Source: Leifsonia sp. NPDC080035
GTDB taxonomy: Bacteria; Actinomycetota; Actinomycetes; Actinomycetales; Microbacteriaceae
Reading direction: 5' to 3'
Assembly: GCF_040050925.1 (NCBI RefSeq)
Contig: NZ_CP157390.1
Coordinates: 1,116,001-1,180,000, forward strand
DNA: 64,000 bases
This document shows positions 42,123-49,047 of this stretch, piece by piece. Positions within the stretch are counted from its first letter, which is position 1. Each line of letters starts with the position of its first letter. A program made the position numbers and the translations under genes. The notes under the pieces were generated by a model, which saw nothing but the letters and a program-made list of their open reading frames with translations, had not been told where the DNA came from and searched no databases.

Positions 42123-42863
42123 ATGAAGCGCGCGCTCATCGTGATCGACGTCCAGAACGAGTACGTCACCGGGAACCTGAAGATCTGCCATCCCGACCTG
42201 TTCACGTCCATCCCGAACATCGAGGTCGCGTGCGACGCGGCGTCCGACCACGGCGTCCCGCTGGTGCTCGTCCAGCACATCGAGGACGAGGGCGCGCCGG
42301 TCTTCGCCCGCGGGTCGGAGGGCGCCGCGCTGCACGCGTCGGTCGCCGACCGCGAGCCGGCGCTGCTGGTGACCAAGTCGGAGGTGTCGTCGTTCGCCGG
42401 CACCGGGTTGGAGGCGTGGCTGCGCGAGAACGACATCGACACCGTCACGATCGCCGGGTACATGACCCAGCACTGCTGCGCGGGCACCGCCAGGGATGCG
42501 GCCGAGCTCGGCTTCACGGTCGAGTTCCTCTCCGACGCGACCGGGACGCTGGACCTCGTCAACGAGGCGGGGACCATCTCGGCGGACGCGCTGCACATCA
42601 GCGTCCTGGTGACGATGCAGTCCGGCTTCGCCGCGGTCGCCACCACAGAGGAGTGGACGCTCGCCGTCGAGACGGGCGGGGCGCTCCCCGTCTCGAACCT
42701 CTGGGACAGCACGCGGCACGGCCGCCACCCCGACAGGCACGCCGAGCTGCACAAGCTGATGCGGGACGTCCGCGCCGGCATCGACCGCGACATCGCGGCG
42801 GGCGAGGCGCACCAGTTCGCGAACACCCTCTACGTCGGGCAGGGCGCCTCCACGTCCCTCTGA
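42123..42863 (+). CDS. Isochorismatase-like cysteine hydrolase
   Basis: A 246-residue hydrolase. The triad can be seen: Asp9 in LIVIDVQNEY, Lys85 in VTKSEVSSF and Cys118 in MTQHCCAGTARDA. The core ends near 185. The last ~55 residues (HGRHPDRHAELHKLMRDVRAGI onward) are a charged helical extension not found in the shortest members. Reaction type is amide or ester hydrolysis of a small molecule such as a nicotinamide, biuret or isochorismate analogue. The exact substrate is unknown. It is divergent from the LysR gene, a common regulator-target pairing. Confidence 0.88.
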   Translation: MKRALIVIDVQNEYVTGNLKICHPDLFTSIPNIEVACDAASDHGVPLVLVQHIEDEGAPVFARGSEGAALHASVADREPALLVTKSEVSSFAGTGLEAWLRENDIDTVTIAGYMTQHCCAGTARDAAELGFTVEFLSDATGTLDLVNEAGTISADALHISVLVTMQSGFAAVATTEEWTLAVETGGALPVSNLWDSTRHGRHPDRHAELHKLMRDVRAGIDRDIAAGEAHQFANTLYVGQGASTSL

Positions 42864-42907
42864 CGCCGCGCATCCACCCCTCGAACGCCGAGGGGAGCCG
42901 CGCGGCG
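42864..42907. terminator. Nested double hairpin between convergent genes
   Basis: Outer arms cgccgcgc (42864-42871) and gcgcggcg (42900-42907) enclose inner arms cccctcg (42877-42883) and cgagggg (42889-42895). All pair perfectly. It fills the 45-bp gap between the isochorismatase-like stop and the hspR stop and should end both transcripts. Confidence 0.75.
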
Positions 42908-42908
42908 G

Positions 42909-43322
42909 TCAGCGCTCGAGCGGGCGCCAGACCACGACCTGGTTGCTGCGGCGCACGCGTGTGCCGGCACGCAGCGAGACCACCTCGCCCTCCGAGCCCG
43001 CGGCGAAGACGCGGCGGCCCGGGCGGTTGAGCAGCTCGTCGGCGAGCGCGGACTCGAGTTCGCGCACGCGGTCGTGCAGCGCGCGCACGTTGTCCTCGAG
43101 CTCCAGGATGCGCCGGATGCCCTCCAGGCTGACGCCCTCCGAGCCGAGCCGTGCGATCTCCTGCAGCTTCTCGACGTCGCGCATCGAGTACCGGCGCGAC
43201 TTGCCCGCCGTCCGGCCCGGGCTCACGAGCCCGAGCCGGTCGTACTGACGGAGGGTCTGGGGATGCATCCCCGCCAGCTCGGCCGCGATCGAGATCACGA
43301 AGACCTGGCTGTTCTCGTCCAT
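42909..43322 (-). CDS. hspR: HspR heat-shock repressor (MerR family)
   Basis: A 137-residue MerR-type regulator. The winged helix-turn-helix FVISIAAELAGMHPQTLRQYDRLGLVSPGRT and RRYSMRDVEKLQEIARL (read in parts) is diagnostic of HspR. A coiled coil follows (about 75-100). HspR represses dnaK-type operons by binding HAIR boxes, with DnaK as co-repressor. It is the last gene of the dnaK operon, 11 bp after dnaJ, so it controls its own synthesis. Three HAIR boxes occur in this window (17828, 47019, 47084). Confidence 0.95.
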   Translation of the reverse strand: MDENSQVFVISIAAELAGMHPQTLRQYDRLGLVSPGRTAGKSRRYSMRDVEKLQEIARLGSEGVSLEGIRRILELEDNVRALHDRVRELESALADELLNRPGRRVFAAGSEGEVVSLRAGTRVRRSNQVVVWRPLER

Positions 43323-43333
43323 GGTGCGCCTCG

Positions 43334-44332
43334 TCAGCTCCGCGCCTTGGCGAGCATGTCCTCGCGCGGGTTCTCGTCAGGGAGCGCGGCGGCGAACGCC
43401 TCCAGCGCCTCCTTCGCCTCCCCGGAGAGGTGCGACGGCACCGCCACCTGGACGACGGCGAGCAGGTCGCCTGTGCCCTTTGCGGTCTGGACGCCGCGGC
43501 CCTTCACCCGCAGCACGCGGCCGCTCGGGGTGCCGGGCGCGACGCGCAGCTTCACCGGGTCGCCGCCGAGCGTCGGCACCTCGATGGTGGCGCCGAGGGC
43601 CGCCTCCGCGAAGGTGACCGGCACGGTCACGCGCAGGTTCAGCCCGTCGCGCTCGAACACGGGGTGCTTGCGCACCGAGACGGTGAGGACGATGTCCCCC
43701 GCCTCCCCGCCGTCCGGGCTCGGCTGGCCCTTGCCGCGCAGCTTGATCTTCTGCCCGTCGGCGACGCCGGCGGGGATCTTCACCTTGATCGGCTTGCCGT
43801 CCGACGCCTGCAGGGTGATGGTCTCGCCCTTGGTCGCGGTGACGAAGTCGATCGTCGTGTGCGCGGTGACGTCACGTCCGCGGGTCGGTCCGCCGTAGCC
43901 GCGGTAGCCGCCGCTGGCGCTGCCGAACCTGCCGTTGCCGAACAGGCCGCCGAGCACGTCGTCGAAGCCGCCGTTGCCGCCCTGCTGGAACGTGTAGCCG
44001 CGGGCGCCGCCGGGCGCACCGCCGCCGAACATCCCGCCGAACACGTCGTCGAACCCGCCCTGGCCGCTGCTGCCGGGCGCGGTGAAGCGCGCCCCGGAGC
44101 CCATGGCCCTGATCTGGTCGTACTCCGCGCGCTCCTCGGAGTCGCTGAGCACCGAGTAGGCCTCGCTGATCTCCTTGAACTTCGCCTCCGCGGCCGCGTC
44201 GCCGGGGTTGGAGTCCGGGTGGTACTTGCGCGCGAGCTTGCGGTAGGTCTTCTTCAGGTCCGCGTCGCTGACGTCCTTGGAGACGCCAAGGACCTTGTAG
44301 AAGTCCTTGTCGAACCAGTCCTGGCTTGCCAC
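43334..44332 (-). CDS. dnaJ: DnaJ-type co-chaperone without zinc finger
   Basis: A 332-residue J-protein. The J-domain occupies residues 10-75, with HPD in ARKYHPDSNPG and YSVLSDSEERAEYD. A Gly/Phe-rich linker (about 85-150) is followed by the two C-terminal substrate-binding domains (DFVTATKGETITL, HPVFERDGLNLRVTVPVTFAEAALG in parts). The CxxCxGxG zinc-finger repeats of classical DnaJ are absent, making it class B (CbpA-like). The GTG start at 44332 is set by gagaggaggcgcc upstream. A 36-bp palindrome lies between it and grpE. Confidence 0.92.
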   Translation of the reverse strand: MASQDWFDKDFYKVLGVSKDVSDADLKKTYRKLARKYHPDSNPGDAAAEAKFKEISEAYSVLSDSEERAEYDQIRAMGSGARFTAPGSSGQGGFDDVFGGMFGGGAPGGARGYTFQQGGNGGFDDVLGGLFGNGRFGSASGGYRGYGGPTRGRDVTAHTTIDFVTATKGETITLQASDGKPIKVKIPAGVADGQKIKLRGKGQPSPDGGEAGDIVLTVSVRKHPVFERDGLNLRVTVPVTFAEAALGATIEVPTLGGDPVKLRVAPGTPSGRVLRVKGRGVQTAKGTGDLLAVVQVAVPSHLSGEAKEALEAFAAALPDENPREDMLAKARS

Positions 44333-44394
44333 GGCGCCTCCTCTCTCAGTCTGTGATGTTGTCCGTTGTCAAAGTCTGCATGTGTTTCCTCGCG

Positions 44395-44430
44395 CGAGGA
44401 GCGGCGGGATGCGCATCCCGCCGCTCCTCG
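44395..44430. terminator. 36-bp perfect palindrome inside the dnaK operon
   Basis: Arms cgaggagcggcgggat (44395-44410) and atcccgccgctcctcg (44415-44430) flank gcgc, so the whole 36 bp is self-complementary. It is 16 bp after the grpE stop and 62 bp before dnaJ. As RNA it makes a very stable 16-bp stem. It could act as partial terminator, attenuator or processing/stability element between dnaK-grpE and dnaJ-hspR. A rightward-read tgtcaa (44368-44373) upstream of dnaJ could be a weak internal -35. Confidence 0.75.
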
Positions 44431-44446
44431 TGCTCTCCGCCCCGGC

Positions 44447-45097
44447 TCAGGCCGGAACGGCGACGACCACCTTGGCCACCCGCACAGTGGTGGAGCCCAG
44501 CCGGTAGCCGGTCTCGACCACTTCGGCGACGGTGTCCTCCGTCACGCCGGGGGTGGGCTGCTGGAAGATCGCCTCGTGGATCTGCGGGTCGAAGGCGTCG
44601 CCCTTCTCGCCGTAGGGAGTGAGACCGAGCCGCTCGACCGCCGTGCGCAGCTTGGCCGCGATGGTCGCGAACCCGCTGCCCTCCGTCAGGTCGCCGTGCT
44701 TCTCGGCGCGCTCCAGGTCGTCGAGCACCGGGATGAGGCCCTTGACGGCGTCTCCGACCGCGCGCTCGCGCTCGATCTCCCGGTTGGCCTCGGTGCGCTT
44801 GCGGTAGTTCGCGTACTCCGCGGTGACCCGCTGGAGGTCGGCGAGCCGCTCCGCCGCGAGAGCGTCGGACGTGGTCTGGCCGGAGAGGATGTCGAGGTCG
44901 TCATCCGACAGGATGCTCGCCTCGTCCTCCGCGACCGGACCCACGTCCACCAGCTCCTCGTGCTCGAGGTCGTGCTCGGCGTCCTGAGGTTCCCGAACCT
45001 TGCCGGTCTCCGGGTCGATCCTCCGCTTGTCGCGGATGATCGGCTCTTCGCGTTCGGGCTCTTCCGGGCCCTGTCCGTCGCGGTTCTGGTCGCTCAT
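44447..45097 (-). CDS. grpE: GrpE nucleotide-exchange factor
   Basis: A 216-residue co-chaperone that releases ADP from DnaK. The acidic N-terminus is disordered. The long helix (about 80-125, LAAERLADLQRVTAEYANYRKR in parts) and the beta-wing domain (about 160-210, GDAFDPQIHEAIFQQPTPGVTEDTV in parts, LRPATV-type end GSTTVRVAKVVV) match GrpE. Start and dnaK stop are two bases apart. The next gene dnaJ comes 114 bp later, after a strong palindrome. Confidence 0.95.
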   Translation of the reverse strand: MSDQNRDGQGPEEPEREEPIIRDKRRIDPETGKVREPQDAEHDLEHEELVDVGPVAEDEASILSDDDLDILSGQTTSDALAAERLADLQRVTAEYANYRKRTEANREIERERAVGDAVKGLIPVLDDLERAEKHGDLTEGSGFATIAAKLRTAVERLGLTPYGEKGDAFDPQIHEAIFQQPTPGVTEDTVAEVVETGYRLGSTTVRVAKVVVAVPA

Positions 45098-45099
45098 GG

Positions 45100-46962
45100 T
45101 TACTTCTTCTCCTCGTCGTCGACGACCTCGGCGTCGATGACGTCCTCGTCGTCGGAGGACGCGGACTCGCCGCCCGCCTCACCGGCGTCGCCTGCGGGAG
45201 CCTCGGAGGCCTGAGCGGACGAGTAGATCGCCTGCCCCAGCTTCTGCTGGCTCTCGTTCAGCTTGTCGTACGCGGTCTTGACGGCCTCGTCGTCCTCGCC
45301 GGCCAGAGCCGCCTTGAGAGCGTCGACGTCGCCCTGGACCTCGTTCTTGACGTCCTCGGGGAGCTTGTCCTCGTTGTCCTTGATCAGCTTCTCGATCGAG
45401 TAGACGAGCTGCTCGGCCTGGTTGCGGGTCTCGGCGGACTCGCGGCGCTTCTTGTCCTCCGCCGCGTGCTCCTCCGCCTCGCGCACCATGCGCTCGATGT
45501 CGTCCTTCGGCAGGCTGGAGCCGCCGGTGATCGTCATCGACTGCTCCTTGCCGGTGCCCTTGTCCTTGGCGGACACGTGCACGATGCCGTTCGCGTCGAT
45601 GTCGAAGGTGACCTCGATCTGCGGGATGCCGCGGGGGGCCGGGGCGATGCCGGTCAGCTCGAAGGTGCCGAGCGGCTTGTTGTCGCGGGTGAACTCGCGC
45701 TCGCCCTGGAAGACCTGGATCGCGACGGACGGCTGGTTGTCGTCGGCCGTCGTGAAGGTCTCGCTGCGCTTGGTCGGGATGGCCGTGTTGCGCTCGATGA
45801 GCTTGGTCATGATCCCGCCCTTGGTCTCGATGCCGAGGGACAGCGGGGTGACGTCGATGAGGAGGACGTCCTTGCGCTCGCCCTTGAGGACACCGGCCTG
45901 CAGGGCGGCGCCGACGGCGACGACCTCGTCCGGGTTCACGCCCTTGTTGGGCTCCTTGCCGGTCTCCTGCTTCACGAGCTCGGAGACGGCGGGCATACGG
46001 GTCGAGCCGCCGACGAGCACGACGTGCGCGATGTCGGACACCTTGATGCCGGCCTCGCGGATGACGTCCTGGAACGGCTTCTTGGTCCGGTCGAGGAGGT
46101 CGCTGGTCATCTGCTCGAACTGCGCGCGGCTGAGGGTCTCGTCGAGGTTGGCGGGGCCGTTCTCGGTGAGGGACAGGTACGGCAGCTGGATGCTCGTGCT
46201 CATCGAGGAGCTGAGCTCCTTCTTGGCCTGCTCAGCGGCCTCCTTGAGGCGCTGCAGCGCGATCTTGTCCTTGGAGACGTCGACGCCGGTCGAGTCCTTG
46301 AAGCGCTTGATCAGCCAGTCGACGATGCGCTGGTCCCAGTCGTCGCCGCCGAGGCGGTTGTCACCGGCGGTGGCGCGCACCTGGATGGTGGAGAAGTCGT
46401 CGTCCTTGCCCACCTCGAGGAGGGAGACGTCGAAGGTTCCACCGCCGAGGTCGAAGACGAGGATGAGCTCGTCCTCCTTGCCCTTGTCGAGGCCGTACGC
46501 GAGCGCGGCCGCGGTCGGCTCGTTGATGATACGGAGCACGTTGAGGCCCGCGATCTCGCCGGCCTCCTTGGTGGCCTGGCGCTCGGCGTCGTTGAAGTAT
46601 GCGGGGACGGTGATGACGGCGTCGGTGACGGTGTCGCCCAGGTACTGCTCGGCGTCCCGCTTCAGCTTCTGCAGGATGCGCGCCGAGATCTCCTGCGCGG
46701 TGTACTTCTTGCCGTCGATCTCCTGGGTCTTCCAGTCGGTGCCCATGTGGCGCTTGACGGAGGCGATGGTGCGGTCGACGTTGGTGACGGCCTGGCGCTT
46801 GGCGGTCTCGCCGACGAGCACCTCGCCGTCCTTGGTGAACGCGACGACCGAGGGGGTCGTGCGGAAGCCTTCCGCGTTCGCGATGACCGTGGGCTCGCCG
46901 CCCTCGAGCACCGACACGACGGAGTTGGTGGTTCCGAGGTCGATTCCTACTGCACGGGACAT
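45100..46962 (-). CDS. dnaK: DnaK (Hsp70) chaperone
   Basis: A 620-residue Hsp70. The ATPase signature sequences are AVGIDLGTTNSVV, VITVPAYFNDAERQATKEAG (in parts), ILVFDLGGGTFDVSLLEV and VLVGGSTRMPAV. The substrate-binding domain follows near 390 (LLIDVTPLSLGIETKGG), then the helical lid and the acidic EEVD-like tail DAEVVDDEEKK. ATG 46962 has aaggagagaaag upstream. Two HAIR boxes lie 57-142 bp before the start. It is the first gene of dnaK-grpE-dnaJ-hspR, and DnaK itself is the known co-repressor of HspR. Confidence 0.97.
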   Translation of the reverse strand: MSRAVGIDLGTTNSVVSVLEGGEPTVIANAEGFRTTPSVVAFTKDGEVLVGETAKRQAVTNVDRTIASVKRHMGTDWKTQEIDGKKYTAQEISARILQKLKRDAEQYLGDTVTDAVITVPAYFNDAERQATKEAGEIAGLNVLRIINEPTAAALAYGLDKGKEDELILVFDLGGGTFDVSLLEVGKDDDFSTIQVRATAGDNRLGGDDWDQRIVDWLIKRFKDSTGVDVSKDKIALQRLKEAAEQAKKELSSSMSTSIQLPYLSLTENGPANLDETLSRAQFEQMTSDLLDRTKKPFQDVIREAGIKVSDIAHVVLVGGSTRMPAVSELVKQETGKEPNKGVNPDEVVAVGAALQAGVLKGERKDVLLIDVTPLSLGIETKGGIMTKLIERNTAIPTKRSETFTTADDNQPSVAIQVFQGEREFTRDNKPLGTFELTGIAPAPRGIPQIEVTFDIDANGIVHVSAKDKGTGKEQSMTITGGSSLPKDDIERMVREAEEHAAEDKKRRESAETRNQAEQLVYSIEKLIKDNEDKLPEDVKNEVQGDVDALKAALAGEDDEAVKTAYDKLNESQQKLGQAIYSSAQASEAPAGDAGEAGGESASSDDEDVIDAEVVDDEEKK

Positions 46963-47018
46963 GTGTGCTTTCTCTCCTTTGTTGCTGGCTTGTGGCCTGT
47001 GAAAGTCGGGGGTCAAGA

Positions 47019-47039
47019 GTTGAGTCCTGACGGCTCAAG
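47019..47039. promoter_or_regulatory. HAIR box 1 before dnaK
   Basis: gttgagt (47019-47025), seven bases, gctcaag (47033-47039). This is a HAIR-type inverted repeat for HspR, 57 bp upstream of the dnaK start. It differs from the consensus at one position in each arm. Confidence 0.9.
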
Positions 47040-47083
47040 CGTTGCACCCGTTGCGGGATGCTGTCAAGCCGTCAATCTCAAAA

Positions 47084-47104
47084 CTTGAGTACACAGGGCT
47101 CAAC
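47084..47104. promoter_or_regulatory. HAIR box 2 before dnaK
   Basis: cttgagt (47084-47090), seven bases, gctcaac (47098-47104). The first arm is an exact consensus arm. It is 65 bp centre-to-centre from box 1 and also 64 bp upstream of the divergent gntR-type gene, so HspR binding might touch both directions. Confidence 0.9.
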
Positions 47105-47142
47105 TTTCGCAGCCGCGTCGCTATTCCGAGATTTGTGAGATT

Positions 47143-47164
47143 GTTCTAGTTGTAATAGAACTAG
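47143..47164. promoter_or_regulatory. Overlapping palindromes before the gntR-type gene
   Basis: gttcta (47143-47148) and tagaac (47156-47161) pair across 7 bp. Overlapping them, ctagtt (47146-47151) and aactag (47159-47164) also pair across 7 bp. The AT-rich stretch ends three bases before the GTG start, so the transcript is leaderless or nearly so. It is probably the autoregulatory operator of the YtrA-like repressor. Confidence 0.65.
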
Positions 47165-47167
47165 TTC

Positions 47168-47527
47168 GTGCTCATCCGCGTCCATCCCGCCAGCGAGACC
47201 CCGCTCTTCGCGCAGATCGCCGCCGGCGTCCGCGCGGACGCCGCCGCCGGTCGCATCGCCCCGGGGGACCGCCTCCCGCCGGCCCGCGAGGTGGCCGCCG
47301 GAATCGGCATCAACACGCACACCGTTCTTCGCGCCTACCAGGAGCTGCGCGACGAGGGGCTCATCGAGCTCCGCCGCGGCCGCGGCGCCATCCTGACCGA
47401 GGGCGCGCTGACACTGGTCGCCGTGCACCACGACATCCTCGAACTCACCGTCAAAGCTCGCGACGCCGGGCTCACCCCCGAGACGCTCGCCGCCCTCGTG
47501 AAGGAGATCGCCCATGGCCGCTCGTGA
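47168..47527 (+). CDS. Short GntR-type (YtrA subfamily) regulator
   Basis: A 119-residue regulator. The GntR winged helix is PLFAQIAAGVRADAAAGRI, then DRLPPAREVAAGIGINTHTVLRAYQELRDEGLI (in parts). A short C-terminal helical segment replaces the larger effector domain, the hallmark of the YtrA subfamily, which usually controls adjacent membrane proteins. The GTG at 47168 sits right after an operator-like palindrome. It overlaps the DUF1648 gene by 14 bp, so the two are co-translated. YtrA regulators often respond to cell-wall stress. The signal here is unknown. Confidence 0.9.
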   Translation: MLIRVHPASETPLFAQIAAGVRADAAAGRIAPGDRLPPAREVAAGIGINTHTVLRAYQELRDEGLIELRRGRGAILTEGALTLVAVHHDILELTVKARDAGLTPETLAALVKEIAHGRS

Positions 47528-48524
47528 CGCCGCCGTCCGCCGCTTCGTGCTCGTCTGCCTCGGCGTGCCCGCCGCGCTCACGGCCGCCGCCCTGGTCGTC
47601 CAGCTCCTCCTGCTCCCCTCGCTTCCCGACCCCGTCGCCACCCACTGGGGGCCATCGGGTGCTGCTGACCGGTTCGGACCGGCATGGATCACGCCGTTGA
47701 TCACCGTGCTGGTCGGCCTGGGCGCGCCCGCTCTGATCGCACTCACAGCGCTGCCGGGGATGCGGCGCGGCGGCCGCGGCCCGAGCTACCGGTTCCTCGG
47801 CGCCTTCGCCCCGGCCGTGACGACCGTCGTCGCCGTGCTCGGGACCGGCACCCTGCTGCAGCAGGCCGGACTGCAGGATGCGCACGACGCCCCTGCCGTG
47901 TGGGCGCCGCTCGTCGCCGCGTTCGCGTGCGCGATCCCGGTCGGCGTCGCCTGCTGGTACCTGCAACCGGCGGTGGCGGCCCCGACCGTGCAGACGCAGC
48001 CGACCCGGCCGCTGCCCCTCGCTGGCACCGAGCGCGCGGTGTGGCTCGGCGAGACGAGCATCCAGCCCGTCGGCGGCGTGCTGATCGGGGCGGCGACCGT
48101 GATCATCATCGTGGCGGCCGTTGCGACCTGGCTGTTCGGCGACCAGCCGGGCGCGGCGTGGGCGCTGACCGCGATCGCGCTGCTGCTGCTGGCCCTCGCC
48201 GCCTGCACGCTCGTCTTCCGGGTGCGCGTCGACGCCTCCGGGCTCACGGTCTCCTCGATCGCCGGGTTCCCGCGGTTCCACGTGCCGCTGCAGCAGATCG
48301 CATCGGCCAGGGCGACGACCGTCGAGCCGATGGGCGAGTTCGGTGGCTGGGGCATCCGCAGCGGCCTCGACGGCCGGTTCGGCATCGTGCTGCGGCGCGG
48401 CGCCGCCCTGGAGGCGGAGCGGACGGACGGACGGCGCTTCGTGGTGACCGTCGCGGGTGCCGACACCGCCGCCGCACTGCTGCAGGCCCTCGTCGAGCGC
48501 GACCGGAGCGCGGCCGGCAGCTGA
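47514..48524 (+). CDS. DUF1648 membrane protein under YtrA-type control
   Basis: A 336-residue membrane protein with about six to seven helices. The DUF1648 signature DPVATHWGPSGAADRFGP lies near residue 43 in an outside loop. A C-terminal soluble domain (about 235-330, VRVDASGLTVSSIAGFPRFHVPL in parts) resembles a PH-like fold. The family is unassigned. In bacilli, DUF1648 proteins such as SdpI confer immunity to toxic peptides. Here the coupling to a YtrA-type repressor suggests an envelope-stress or bacteriocin-resistance role (inference). Confidence 0.85.
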   Translation: MAARDAAVRRFVLVCLGVPAALTAAALVVQLLLLPSLPDPVATHWGPSGAADRFGPAWITPLITVLVGLGAPALIALTALPGMRRGGRGPSYRFLGAFAPAVTTVVAVLGTGTLLQQAGLQDAHDAPAVWAPLVAAFACAIPVGVACWYLQPAVAAPTVQTQPTRPLPLAGTERAVWLGETSIQPVGGVLIGAATVIIIVAAVATWLFGDQPGAAWALTAIALLLLALAACTLVFRVRVDASGLTVSSIAGFPRFHVPLQQIASARATTVEPMGEFGGWGIRSGLDGRFGIVLRRGAALEAERTDGRRFVVTVAGADTAAALLQALVERDRSAAGS

Positions 48525-48559
48525 CCCGCGGCGACCGGCTGGATGCACCAGCACCGAGT

Positions 48560-48625
48560 GACTGCGGCGTCAGGGAACGACTGCCCCCGCGCGCCCGGGC
48601 GCAAACATGACGGGACACCGCAGTC
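48560..48625. terminator. Possible stem after the DUF1648 gene
   Basis: gactgcggcgtc (48560-48571) and gacaccgcagtc (48614-48625) pair over 12 positions with one G-U. The 42-nt loop is long, so this is a weaker candidate. A partial third copy (cgactgc, 48578-48584) lies inside. It lies between the DUF1648 stop and the HIT start. Confidence 0.4.
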
Positions 48626-48673
48626 GCAGGGTGAGGGCACAGTCGAGGACCGGCTCCCGCTATCGTCGGGCAG

Positions 48674-49028
48674 ATGCGCAACAACGAGTATCACGGCACG
48701 GACTTCTACTGCGAGGTCGCCATCCCCGGGCTCGAACCATTGGACATCGTCCACGAGGACGACACGATTCTCGCGTTCCACCACACGCGTCCCTACTGGG
48801 AGACGCACATCGTCGCTGTGCCGAAGAGGCACATCGCGTCGTTCACGTCGCTGGGCGCCGCCGATACGGACGATGCCCGATGCCCTGGCGCTGTTCGCCG
48901 TGGTCCAGCGCATCGCGCGCGAGGTCGAGACGACGACGGGCGCTGCGTGCGTCGAGACCAACCTCGGCGAGTACCAGGACTCGAAGCACCTGCACGTGCA
49001 CGTCCACTCGGGCGCGCGGCTCCGCTGA
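48674..49028 (+). pseudogene. HIT family hydrolase broken by a 7-bp tandem duplication
   Basis: The N-terminal half (FYCEVAIPGLEPLDIVHEDD, AFHHTRPYWETHIVAVPKRHI in parts) reads in one frame up to about 48871. The rest, ALFAVVQRIAREVET, ETNLGEYQDSK and the active-site motif HLHVHVHSG, is one frame off and ends at 49028. The break coincides with gatgccc gatgccc (48872-48878 and 48879-48885). Seven is one more than a multiple of three, and deleting one copy restores a continuous 115-residue HIT protein through DTDDALALFAVVQ. HIT enzymes hydrolyse nucleoside phosphoramidates and similar bonds. It is either a fresh mutation, a switchable repeat or an assembly error. Confidence 0.88.
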
Positions 49029-49047
49029 CGCGACGGTGCCCGAGCGG

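Noticed and set aside
48872..48885. Programmed ribosomal frameshifting in the HIT gene
   Set aside because: No slippery heptamer or following structure is seen, and the exact 7-bp duplication fully explains the shift.
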